From contig NC_134398.1 of assembly GCF_050003625.1 (NCBI RefSeq), forward strand, positions 113,188,145 to 113,252,144: DNA of 64,000 nucleotides. Direction: 5' to 3'. The stretch is from Haematobia irritans (Eukaryota; Arthropoda; Insecta; Diptera; Muscidae). Position 1 is the stretch's first letter. Each line of letters begins with the position of its first letter. A model generated the notes under the pieces. It saw only the letters and a list, made by a program, of their open reading frames with translations. It ran no database searches and was not told where the DNA came from. Made by a program: the position numbers and the translations under genes. Shown one piece after another: positions 53,739 to 63,413 of this stretch.

Positions 53739-54375
53739 TGGCAACACGTATGCTTTAATTGTGCAGTTTTCTTTGCTTGAAATGTGAATGTGATGACCAT
53801 AACTACTATATATACAAATCTTGTGATCGTGGTCAGCTCCTTGATATGGAACATGAGCTCCTCAAAGAGTGCAAGCTGGAGTAAATACTTGAACAATATA
53901 GATTTTTTAATAATAGTTACAGCTACCATTTGTTACAAATTTTCTCTAAAGACGAAAGGCACTCAACTACAAACCATTTGTTCCAACCGGTTTTAAATCG
54001 TTGAAGTCAGTCTAGCTATCTAATGGCTGATCTCTAGTTCTTTTTTATTTTTTGTAATTTTTGAAGATTAGTCACTTTACTTCTTACAAATTTCCATTTT
54101 TAAATTTAAGTTTAAAAAACTTCTTCAAAAATGAATCACTAAACTCGTCGCTGGTAAATTTATCAGCAACAAACAGCGACAATATTGGCGACAAAAAGCG
54201 ACACCAGGAATACTGATGTTCGTCGATAGTAGAATATATCGACAAACGGAATACCAATTAGTGGCGACAGACGAAAAGCGACGGCGACTTCCGGAATAAG
54301 GGTGATTATGCTTAAGTCAAACTATTATATAATTTGCAGAATAAAAAGTGTTTTTGTCGGCACTTTAAGTATATG

Positions 54376-54438
54376 TTGTTATATACATCACCATCAATTT
54401 GTATTCTTCTTGTTATATACATCACCATCAATTTGTAT
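54376..54438. repeat. 29-bp direct duplication
   Basis: Two identical units starting TTGTTATATACATCACCATC at 54376 and 54410, separated by 5 bp. A local tandem duplication. Confidence 0.85.
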
Positions 54439-54525
54439 CCGAGACTTCCCGAAGAGAATTTTCAGACCAAGAAATTTGAAATGAATAAATAATCTCCACA
54501 TATAAAACATATATGAAACTTCCTA

Positions 54526-54590
54526 AGTGATCTTCATAAAAAGTAACGAAAGCGTACTCTTCTCTGTTTAGAGTTTACGGCTGTAGTGAA
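54526..54590. repeat. Paralogous empty site of MITE at 13197
   Basis: GATCTTCATAAAAAGTAACG then CTCTTCTCTGTTTAGAGTTT parallels the two flanks of the MITE (GGATCTTCATAAAAACTAAC at 13164 and CTCTTTTTAGAGTTATG after 13782) without the insertion. Confidence 0.55.
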
Positions 54591-55039
54591 TATAAAACAT
54601 AACAAATAAGATTGAAAGTCGTAGACCGTATAGTTAGATAGATGGTTCATCCGTGTGAAACTATGCTCACGTTTCCACAATCAGTAGTATTTGCTTTAGA
54701 GAATGATCGCCTGGTATGACCTATCTTTGAGCGTAAAGTCTATCGACATACGTATAACTACAGTGCTGTTCAAAACATTTGCAACTAGTACTACCATGAT
54801 CTTAATCTAAGTATATCTCCCATAATAATAATGTTACCGTTTAGCTTCCACTTAAAAAAAATAATCTTTATGGGGTGGTATTTCCAAATTCTTATTGGGT
54901 AAATGGTCTTTACCTTTCGTATGATTTGACCTGTTTAAAACATTTGCAACTACCTAGCACTATGTAATGTTTGTAATATTTTATTATTTAATGTCTCAAG
55001 TTATAAACAGAGGATGCACCAAAACTGTGCACTGACTTA

Positions 55040-55270
55040 AGGTGGGTATTAAGTTCGAGTTTAGCCGCAAAATACGTAATTTTTTCACGATTAGTTTTTT
55101 TAATAATCCATTTTAAAGAATACAAACTTTGTGAAAATTTGCTTTGGGCTTTTCCCCATCAAGTTATAATAAAATTTGCAACAAATATGTATAATTTCAT
55201 GGACTTTTCTTACTGATTTAGTTTTCACTTTAGCGATTTTAGCGGCTAAACTCGAACTTAATACTCACCT
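55040..55270. mobile_element. MITE with 3-bp TTA duplication (Harbinger-like)
   Basis: AGGTGGGTATTAAGTTCGAG starts at 55040 and its near-perfect inverse ends at 55270; the TIR is about 29 bp. TTA flanks both sides (55037-55039, 55271-55273), the target size of PIF/Harbinger elements. It is 231 bp and AT-rich inside. Confidence 0.75.
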
Positions 55271-55699
55271 TTAGATGAAAAAATCAAATCATTTACATCC
55301 GGTATTACTATGGTATTAACTATCACATATCCGTAGCATATGATATGTCGCCGTTGCTAAAAACTAAGTTGTCGCCTTAGTAGTTTAGTTTGTTCACATA
55401 AAGTAAGTAGACGCGTTAATTGCTATATTTTCTTGGAAAACATGATGACTGAAAAAACTAAATTTGTGGATATAGCGAAGTATTGTTTTATTATTATTAA
55501 TGTTTACTAATTCGGAACCACTCTCTCATTAGATACGTAAGACACACAAAAGCTTTCCAAATCTCACAACAGACATCTTGAGGCATACAGAGCCTGCGAT
55601 GGGACATAAAATTCAAAGAATAATTTTGCATGAAAAAAGTGGTGAAGTGTATGTACTATGTATTTTATAAATGTATTAAAGGAAAAGTCATTGCTACGT

Positions 55700-56010
55700 G
55701 TGTTTTATTGAACTAATATGTATTATAACAATAAATACCGGTTTTGTATTAAACCCAATAACGTTTTGGTATTATTTGGTAATACCACACTGTTTATACA
55801 TCAATAACTTAATGGTATAAATATTAATACCGCTTAGGTATTATTTTTAATACTATTTTGGTATTTTCATAATACCTTATGGTACTTTCATGCTTGGTGT
55901 ACCGCCTGTACCGTTCGGTATTGATATTGTACCATACGGGGTTGGCTAACTATCAATAACGTGCGGTATTGATTTGAGCCCGTATGGTAATAATTTTTCT
56001 ATGGGTGTAG
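55700..56010. repeat. GGTATT/AATACC-rich tract
   Basis: GGTATT, AATACC and ACGGTATTG-like words recur at least a dozen times on both strands, ending CCGTATGGTAATAATTTTTC. It may be a further inserted repeat directly upstream of the Tc1 coding relic. Boundaries are not defined. Confidence 0.4.
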
Positions 56011-56620
56011 CGATCAGATGTAGAGGTTTAGATAGGTTTACGCGCCTTCAATTTTCACAAAATACTTTAAATGACCTGTGGAGCAGTGGAAATGTGTTAT
56101 ATTTTCCCACGAATCAAAGTTTAACTTGTATGGCTCGGATGGTAGAAATTTAGTACGAAGGCTGAAAGAAAAGTAGAAGAAAACCAAAAAGTTCCGTCAA
56201 TCATGGTGGGGGCAATATTATGGTCTGGGGGTGTTTTTCTGGACAAGTTATTGGCCCGATATATAGATTCGAGGGAATTATACTGTCAAAAGTCTACTTT
56301 TTGTCCCATGTGATATTGCCATAAACATTCCGGGAATGAATTATTCAGCGCGATCGTGACCTTTATTGCAAGTGTAAAGTAATAAAACAATGGATTTATG
56401 AAAATTTACGGGTGCTTGACTGGCCTGTTCAGTCGCCTAATGTAAAAGTCATAAAATAACCTTTGCGAAGTTGTAAAAAGAAAAATTGGTATTAACTTTT
56501 TGCAAAAGGCATATGATATCTATTTGAACCTGAACCATAGGATATCATTGACCATTCAATCCTAACCAATGGCAAGAAATTGCGCAGAAGTAATCAATCG
56601 GCATGGCTATAGTACCAACT
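55990..56620 (+). pseudogene. Tc1-like transposase relic
   Basis: Across several frames the translation gives DESKFNLYGSDGR (56115-56155), VNHGGGNIMVWGCFSG, IGPIYRFEGII, then VLDWPVQSPN, the conserved order of a Tc1-family DDE transposase (first Asp in DESKF, third region in WPxQSPN). Stops and frameshifts occur every 20-40 codons and the final acidic region is lost. It is old and inactive. Confidence 0.8.
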
Positions 56621-56671
56621 ATTAACATTCATCGTTAAAAATTACAAAAACTTTAATTATTTTTAAATATA

Positions 56672-57341
56672 CACAGAAAAAAATACGCATAGTTAAATTT
56701 TGGTACAAATATTTATCAAGAAATTTATTAAAAGTTTGATAAAGTTTTTTATGGTTATTTTAAATTATAGATTTTGTATTTGGTAAAAACAAATTTGGGA
56801 TATCAACGACGAAATATACGAGTATTTTATCAATAATATTTGAAAATAATTTCTAATAAAAAAGAGATATCAACGGCCAAATATATGAGGATTTTATTAA
56901 TAAACTTTTTAAATATTTCGGATAAAAAAATATCCTTCTTTTGATAAAGACGATGTTATGATTTAGTCAATTTGTTGGTGGATAAAAAATCCACTAATTG
57001 ATAAAAATATCAAATGCTTACGACATTTTTATCGAAATTATTAATTTTTAATGTTGATAAATCGCTTACAATATTTTTACCAAATTGTGGACTTATTTTT
57101 TATCGATATTAAGCTTAGAAACCTACTACGACCTAATTGTTGTTCGGTTTTGTAAGTGATAAAATGTCTACGATATTTTTGTTGAATAGTGGATTTTTTT
57201 ATCAGTTCAAATTAGAAAATATTTTCGATAAAACACCTACAACTATGGACTTTGAAAAAGTTTATCGTAGGAAAATTCAATAATATTTCATTTGGATCTT
57301 CGTATTTTTTTATCAAATAAAATTAATTTTTTCGTTCTGTG
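56672..57341. mobile_element. CACAGAAAAAAAT TIR element with TTGATAAA words
   Basis: Begins CACAGAAAAAAATACGC after TA (56670-56671) and ends TTTTTTCGTTCTGTG before TA (57342-57343); 670 bp. TTGATAAA, TTTATCAA and GATAAAA recur through the whole interior on both strands. The terminus resembles the CACAGA element at 3194. Non-coding. Confidence 0.65.
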
Positions 57342-57439
57342 TATGATACTAAGCTTCGAAATTCAGAGATATAATTTTTTTGTCCTCAAAAAACCACCAA
57401 GATGGCCAAAAAGGGAAAATTTTTCACATATACACTCAT

Positions 57440-57605
57440 CGCAAAAATACTGCTGTTAATAGCAAACGCTGTGAGCTGTTTTTCAGCAAACAAAATACTG
57501 CTGTTTTAGCAGCTTGTTTGCTAAAACAGCAAACAATCTGTTATTTTGGAACAGTAGACATACTGCTGAAAAGTCTGTAGTTTGCTGAAATTTTCTGCTG
57601 ATCCG
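57440..57605. repeat. CTGCTGTTTTAGCAG / CAGCAAA palindromic word cluster
   Basis: ACTGCTG occurs four times, with CAGCAAAC and TTTGCTGAAA, and CTGCTGTTTTAGCAG then GTTTGCTAAAACAGCAAAC form nested hairpins within 160 bp. Probably a MITE interior; ends not defined. Confidence 0.4.
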
Positions 57606-57681
57606 GATAAAATTATAAATACCTTACAGTTTTAGTTTTTCGTCCCTTTTTCTCTAGACTCGAGAATGAAGTCTCGAGCTA

Positions 57682-58930
57682 GGTTAGGTTAGGTTAAAGT
57701 GGCAGCCCGATTAAGATTCAGGCTCACTTAGACTATTCAGTCCATTGTGATACCACATTTACTAAAAGTACCTATTACATATGGGCATTTCTAGTTTTAA
57801 CCGCTGAACCTTCTCGATTATTTTCTTCTGTTGAACCAACCAGATTGTTCCAAAAACATTAGCAGACTGCTTAAGTTTACGTTTTCCAGATCCGCCAGTA
57901 ATCTGAAGCTATATGCTCCTAAAAGTTGCTTGCGCTTTACACAAAATGCAGGACACTCACACAAGAGGTGTTTAATTGATTTTTTTTCCTCCGCATCATG
58001 ACAGCTCATACAATAGTCATTATACTTCGCGCCAATAGTTTTTGCAAAATCGCCTATCAGGCAGCGACCCGTTATAGCAGATATCAGGAGTGATATCTGA
58101 CGTCTCGAGAACATTAGCATATCTAGTGTGCGGTTCAAATGGGGCCATATTTGCTTGGTGTCGTTACCACCCTTGCAATTCTCCCATCGAACATTTGCCA
58201 TCATAACAGCCTTCTCACGCAGTATGAGCTTGCAGGTAGCTAGGAGCATACCAACAAATTCTAGTTCCCCTGGAATATGTAAGGTAGTCCCTAGCCTTGC
58301 CAACTCATCCGCTTCGCAGTTCCCCGGTATGTTCCTATGGCCAGGCACCCATATTAGGTGAATATTGTACTGCTCAGCCATCTCATTGAGAGATTTACGG
58401 CAGTCGATGGCCGTTTTCGAGTTGAGGAACACAGAGTCCAAGGATTTTATTGCAGGTTGACTGTCTGAGTATATATTAATGCCCACATTTTTTGGAACAT
58501 TACTCTCAGCCAATTCGCCACCTATCTTATTGCTAATATTTCAGCCTGAAAAACACTACAGTGATTAGGTAATCTTTTCGCTATTCGAAGTTCCAAATCA
58601 TTAGAATATACTCCGAACCCCACTTGTCCATCCAATTTGGAGCCATCAGTGTAGAAAGCTATATATTCTTTATTCCACGGGGTCTGTGTGCCCCACGCCT
58701 TACTGTTGGGGATTAGAGTCTCAAACTTTTTGTCGAAAAGTGGACTCGCCAAAGTGTAATCCACTACGTTAGGCACATCTGGCATTATTTTGAGGACCGA
58801 ACTGTGACCGTAACTTTTTTCCGACCACAGCGATAGCTCGTGCAACCGCACAGCCGTTGTTGCAGCTGACTGTTTGGCTAAAATGTCTAAAGGCAATAGA
58901 TGCAATATGACATTAAGGGAATTTGTTCCT
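57682..58930 (-). mobile_element. LINE, 5'-truncated copy (1.25 kb)
   Basis: The same family as the LINE at 26600-31574, carrying the 3' third of ORF2 plus 3' UTR and CCTAA-type tail. Flanked by the 11-bp duplication GTCTCGAGCTA at 57671-57681 and 58931-58941. 5' truncation with a perfect target-site duplication is the classic outcome of incomplete reverse transcription. Confidence 0.93.
57818..58920 (-). pseudogene. LINE ORF2 C-terminal part (RNase H)
   Basis: Starts within LPLDILAKQSAATTAVRLHE, then FYTDGSKLDGQVG (RNase H first Asp), QAEILAIR (the catalytic Glu retained here), a TAG after AIR and a frameshift. It continues with YSDSQPAIKSL, PGHRNIPGNCEADELARLG and the C-terminal CMSCHDAEEKKSIKHLLCEC. 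The RNase H catalytic set D-E-D-H-D is recognisable, though split across frames. Confidence 0.88.
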
Positions 58931-58941
58931 GTCTCGAGCTA

Positions 58942-59287
58942 GAAATGTCCGGTTATATCGTTGGATCTGTGATAAGTTAAGTGGTTGAAAACATATCGAT
59001 GAAAATAGTGCACATTTTCACAAAATTAATGTTTTACTGTGATTCTGTGCCGGCGGAAAAATACCACCCGTTGAAAAATGACCGATTTCTCTTCATGCTC
59101 GTAAAGATGCTACTCTAAAGTAAGAATTAAGAACAACTAGAATAAAAACAAGCGAAAAATTATCTATTTAATTCAGGAGATGAAAATATATAAAAAAGCC
59201 ACTTCCCATCAAATGTATGTTTTAGTGTACACTACTGTACTTATTAATTATTTTTTACTTCCTTTCATTACAGGTTGTCTTAACCAG
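58942..59287. other. Non-coding interval, nothing recognised
   Basis: No terminal repeat or coding signal. Confidence 0.35.
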
Positions 59288-60080
59288 GGCTGTGGAGCCG
59301 GAGTCGGAGTCGGAGTCTAGCCAATTTACGGCTATCTTTTTATGTTTCCTAGCAGATGGGCTGGATCGATCCATTTTAATGCCAATATCAATTTAACATA
59401 TTTGAAATATTTCGAACAATCGAAATTATTTTTTTTTAATTTTATTTTAAGGCCATATACATATGTGGAATATTGAAATAAAATTTTTTCAAAGTTGTTT
59501 TTTATAGAAAATTTTGTCAAAATGTAATTTCTATTAAAAATTTTGTCAAAATTTTATTTCTAAGCAAATTTTGTCAAAATTTTATTTCTATAAAAAAATT
59601 ATTCAAAATTTTATTACTATAGAAATATTTTTTTTCTATAGCAAATTTAGTCAAAATTTTATTTCTATAGAAAATTGAATCAAAATTTTGTTTCTATAGA
59701 ATATTTTGCAAAATTTTATTTCTATAGAAAACTGTGAATCGGGCAGCACTCAGTGATAAGAGAGAAGTTCACCTGTGTGGTATCACAATGGACTGAATAG
59801 TCTAAGTGAGTCTGATGCATCGGGCTGCCACATAACCTAACCTACCTATAGAAAACTGTGCAAAATTTGGTTTGTTACACAATTTTTTTTTTTTAAATTT
59901 TATTTCTATTGATAACTTTATTGCTATAAAAATTTAAGTCAAAATTTTATTTCTATAGAAAATTTTGCCAAAATTTTATAGTAATAGATTTTTTTATTAG
60001 AAAATTTGGTCAAAATTTTGTTTCTATAGAATATTTTGCAAAATTTTATTTCTATTGAAAATTTTGCAAAGTTTTATTTT
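59288..60080 (-). mobile_element. hAT-like TGTGGAGTCG element, partial inverted copy
   Basis: Starts CAGGGCTGTGGAGCCGGAG with repeated GGAGTC. TTACGGCTATCTTTTTATG and CAGATGGGCTGGATCGATCC then match the right end of the element at 23780-26273 in reverse. It continues into the same minisatellite, reversed. The distal terminus is missing. A 5'-truncated SINE lies at 59737-59845. Confidence 0.75.
59737..59845 (+). mobile_element. SINE family A, 5'-truncated (copy 7)
   Basis: Only the last 109 bp, from AATCGGGCAGCACTCAGTG to the CCTAACCTAC end. It is flanked by a perfect 15-bp duplication CTATAGAAAACTGTG at 59722-59736 and 59846-59860, in the minisatellite. It lacks the Pol III promoter, so it arrived by truncated reverse transcription. 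Confidence 0.93.
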
Positions 60081-60089
60081 TTATTACAC

Positions 60090-61060
60090 TTAAAACCATA
60101 CATTGACTAAACTACAAGTGTAGCTTAACCAACAGAGGAAAAGAATGTTTGTCAAATTTATTTGGGCAAAGCCCTATAGACTGCAAGATGGTTGCGTCCG
60201 CACGTTTCGGAATTACCGCATTCCTCATCAGCATCCTCTACTTGAAGCAAAACTATCAACCAATTATCAGAATAAATTCAGGCAGTTCATTAAACCCAAC
60301 AATGAACCACACTTGAACCCTCCCAACAATGAACCACACTTTAACCCTTGTTAAAGGTACGAACCCTTCTTTTCCTTCACAAGATAATATACTTGAAACA
60401 ACCTGAATACTTATATGACAAGATACGTTTCGGGCGGTCTAACAGAGGTGTACTGCTTATACCAGATCGACATCGACTTCAAGTGAGCGAGAGACAATTT
60501 ATGCTACATTCTGTCTTTCTTTGGAACTCGTTACCAACAAACCTTCAATCACTTGGCAACGCAAACAAATTTAAGAAATCACTTTTCAATCATTTTAAGA
60601 ATTTGCAATAATTTTCTTTTCTTAACTTTGTTCTATTTAAATACTTTTAACTTTTTTATATTTTGTTATATTCTATATTTTATTTTAGTAAAGTAATTTT
60701 TGTTATATGAAATCTTATTTTTATATGTTCATTAACCTACTTAAAATATTTCAATGCTAATACCAATTTTATATGTATTTAGTTTAATTGCTTTCGTTTT
60801 CTTACATTTTTTCTATAATATTTTAATATGTAATTATGATAAGAATTAACTTCATACCTTGCAATGATAGACACATACTTTAATTGAAAAAATTGTTAAA
60901 ATTTTGTTGTATGTGTAATTCCCTAAATAAAATAAATAAAATAAAAAAAATAAAGGTTTTGTATGATTGCCTGAATTTATTCTGATAATTGGTTGATAGT
61001 TTTGCTGCAAGTAGAGGATGCTGATGAGGAACCCAACCCAATTTGCTTTGCGCCCCCCAA
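60090..61060. mobile_element. Palindromic repeat split by a LINE 3' end
   Basis: Left arm about 60222-60290 (CTCATCAGCATCCTCTACTT, ACTATCAACCAATTATCAG, AATTCAGGCA) is inverse to right arm about 60967-61033. A LINE 3' end lies between. The left part (GTCAAATTTATTTGGGCAAA, GCCCTATAGACTGCAAGATG) recurs inverted at 62095-62140. Short frames in it show no known domain. Confidence 0.55.
60340..60955 (+). pseudogene. Jockey-like LINE 3' end with ORF2 C-terminus
   Basis: The translation of 60360-60611 includes YLYDKIRFGRSNRGVLLIPD, RHRLQVSERQFMLHSVFLWN, SLPTNLQSLGNANKFKKSLF, the typical C-terminus of fly LINE polymerases of the type at 16791-18186. It ends with TAA at 60609-60611. A roughly 310-bp AT-rich 3' UTR ends in AAATAAAATAAATAAAAT at about 60930-60954. 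5'-truncated, so non-functional. It differs from the CCTAA-tailed LINE family. Confidence 0.8.
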
Positions 61061-61505
61061 AAAACTGTATCGATCCCGATGCGCCCCAACCTAAAACAAT
61101 TTTTTTTTTACTCAAACAAACAGAATAAATATTAACAAAATCTAAAAATTTGGTTAACAGTGATTAAAAATAATTAAATATAACAATGTTAATTAATATT
61201 AAAATAAAAGAGTTTTTCAATTAGTGGGAAATTTGGCAATTGTTCTGTTCATTTTTATTATTTGGTACTATTACTGATAAAGTATGTTACATCTCACATC
61301 AGTTTCAACGTCAAGGCAAGACCGATATTTTGACTTTATGCCTAAAAGTATCGAAAATTGTATCAAAATTTTTAAAATGTGTGAAGACAAAAGTGGATAC
61401 TATTTTAGCAAGAAATTTAGTGAACGACTAATAATAGAAACCCTACAACAGATAATAGCATTGCATGTAATTTCTATTCTTTTCTCACTGTGGTTATAAA
61501 TTAAT
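61061..61505. other. Non-coding interval, nothing recognised
   Basis: Short overlapping frames at 61240-61499 have no recognisable domain and no codon or motif support. Confidence 0.35.
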
Positions 61506-62880
61506 CACCCTTATTCCTGAAGTCGCCCTCGCCGTCGCTTTTCGTCTGTCGCCACTAACTGGTATTCCGTTTGTCGATATATTATACTATCGACGAACAT
61601 CGGTATTCCTGGTGCCGCCGTTAAATTTACCAGCGACGGGTTTAGTTCATTCTTGAAGAAGTTTTTTAAACTTTATTAATCGAACAAATGAAAAATAAAT
61701 TTAAAATGGAAATTTGTAAGAAGTAATCTTCAAAAACAATTTGACAAGCATACTTTTCCTCTGTTGGTTAAGCTACACTTGTAGTTGAGTCAATGCATGG
61801 CTTTAAGCTGAGATCAAAGACAATAATAACGATTGAAGAGAAGCCAACAATAACAAACAAAACGAATGAAGATAGAGGAAGCACGCTCAAAAACAAACCC
61901 AGCCAAATACATTCAAATCGATGATTTGAGTTTGGCAAAGGAAAAGAGATATACTTGCAAAATTTGTTTAGGCAGTAGCTGACTATCAAACCCTTTTTCG
62001 GAAGGTTCAAGTGTAGTTCTGATAATTGGTTGATAGTTTTGCTGCAAGTAGAAGATGCTGATGAGGAATGTGGTAATTCCGAAACAGCTGTACATCCAAC
62101 CATCTTGCAGTCTATAGGGCTTTGCCCAAATAAATTTGACAAGCATACTTTTCCTCTGTTGGCTTTAAGCTGAGATCAAAGACAATAATAACGATTGAAA
62201 AGAAGCCAACAATAACAAACAAAACGAATTACAAAAAATGAAAAAAAGAAATAGAGATCAGCCATTAGATAGGTTTGTAGATCAATGCCTTTGGTCTTTA
62301 AAGACAATTTGTAACAAATGGTATCTGTAACTAGTATTAAAAATCTATATTGTTCAAGTATTTATTCCAGCTTTCGCTCTTTGAGGAACTCATGTTCTAC
62401 ATCAAAGAGTCCTGAGCTGACCACGATCACAAATCTATTATTAAAAATTCGCTATTTATACTAAATTGACAAAGAACTGTATGTATAGTAGTTATGGTCA
62501 TCACATTCACATCATAGAAAAGAAAACTGCACAATTAAAGCATGCGTGTTGATTTTCAATTCCATTTATTTTTAATAGAAACCCTTCAAGGCCAATGTAT
62601 TTTATTTAGCACCAAACATAGATAATGTAAATCATTTCCCGAGTCAAATTTATCATTTATTTGGATTTTCCAGGTCAAAATTGGATTACAAACAAACAGC
62701 ATTTTAAACGCAAATATTTAAAATTCAGTTTTGCACATCAGCTGATTGTTTTCTTTCACTATGATGCTTGTGCCGTTGATGCGTCGTCGCAATTTGTATA
62801 GTTTTGGAAGCTTTACTGTCCTTCAATATATATCCACATTTTTCACGCGTCAAATTAAATATTTTTTCTTGATTTTCCGA
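61506..62880 (-). mobile_element. GCGAC-rich TIR element, copy 2 (inverted, truncated)
   Basis: CACCCTTATTCCTGAAGTCG at 61506 corresponds to the right end of copy 1. Homology continues (TGTCGATATATTATACTATCG, TTGTTCAAGTATTTATTCCAG, CGAGTCAAATTTATC) to about 62880, then is lost, leaving no second terminus. A block at 61742-62240 is absent from copy 1 and is an insertion or duplication. It retains about 65 bp that copy 1 lost at its LINE insertion. Confidence 0.6.
61742..62235. repeat. Inserted repeat with about 90-bp terminal direct duplication
   Basis: AAGCATACTTTTCCTCTGTTGG at 61747 and 62144, followed by CTTTAAGCTGAGATCAAAG and GAAGCCAACAATAACAAAC at 61800 and 62163. Between them is the ATTATCAG/CTCATCAGCATC repeat also found at 60090-61060. 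This suggests an insertion flanked by a duplicated block or an unequal tandem duplication. Confidence 0.5.
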
Positions 62881-62889
62881 CTTAGAATT

Positions 62890-63309
62890 CCGTTAGAATA
62901 AAAATATTTTAAACCGAAAAAATTAAAATTCATTTTTTGGTTTGATTGGTATCTAGTGATATCGGCAATAGACCAAGAAAATATAAAGACATCGTTTGAC
63001 AATTCATCATAGGGATGCCAGATTTTGAAGAGACAAAAAGAGCACTTTCAGTTTATAAAAAGAGCATATCCAAAAAAAGGGCACACTTTTTTCAAAAAAA
63101 AAATTCCATAATAATTCATTTAAACATAACAAAGGTTCATAACATGGCTGAATAAGGAGGTTGAATCACGATAACAAATTTCAATATGTTGTTTACAATT
63201 TTAAGAAGTCAAAATCAGCTGATAAAAGAATCGCATAATTATTTAGTCATCGCCGACAAGTCGTATCGATCCGACACACTGTAAGATTCTTAACAAACAC
63301 CGACATTCC
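62890..63309. other. Non-coding interval with AAAGAGCAC words
   Basis: AAAAAGAGCACTTTC and AAAAAGAGCATATCC near 63037-63070 resemble the hairpin loop region that follows. No coding signal. Confidence 0.35.
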
Positions 63310-63413
63310 GTCCGGAATAACTGATAGTCTGTAAAGCGCATTAAGAGCACATTTTGTAAAAAAGAGCACATGTGCTCTTTAATGCGCTTTACAGACTATC
63401 AGTTATTCCGGAC
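63310..63413. repeat. Near-perfect 42-bp-arm hairpin
   Basis: The left arm 63310-63351 begins GTCCGGAATAACTGATAGTC and ends TTAAGAGCACA. The right arm 63371-63413 is its complement apart from one extra base. The loop is 19 bases. It is the strongest single palindrome in the window. It could be the interior of a foldback transposon or a structured RNA; no flanking duplication is clear. Confidence 0.9.

Larger units (their letters stand above)
52316..54304 (+). mobile_element. GCGAC-rich TIR element, copy 1 (interrupted)
   Basis: The left end is CACTCTTATTTCTGAAGTCG and the right end is the inverse of CACCCTTATTCCGGAAGTCG. Both ends are followed by GCCGTCGCTTTT-like subterminal sequence. ATT on each side may be a 3-bp duplication. 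The element carries a LINE fragment (52958-53738), which itself carries a SINE. A second, inverted copy is at 61506-62880. The interior shows no transposase. Confidence 0.6.
54761..56669 (+). mobile_element. Degenerate Tc1-like transposon with direct-repeat terminus
   Basis: CAGTGCTGTTCAAAACATTT at 54761 follows TA and is the Tc1-type outer end. A second copy, GACCTGTTTAAAACATTTGC, lies at 54929, giving the paired direct repeats of the IR/DR arrangement. A Tc1 transposase relic is at 55990-56620. A TTA-flanked MITE (55040-55270) and a GGTATT-rich tract (55700-56010) lie inside. The right terminus is not recognisable. Confidence 0.6.

Noticed and set aside
61768..62142. 124-codon minus-strand frame with hydrophobic stretches
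   Set aside because: Falls inside a dispersed repeat whose other copies (60090 and 60960) do not preserve the frame.
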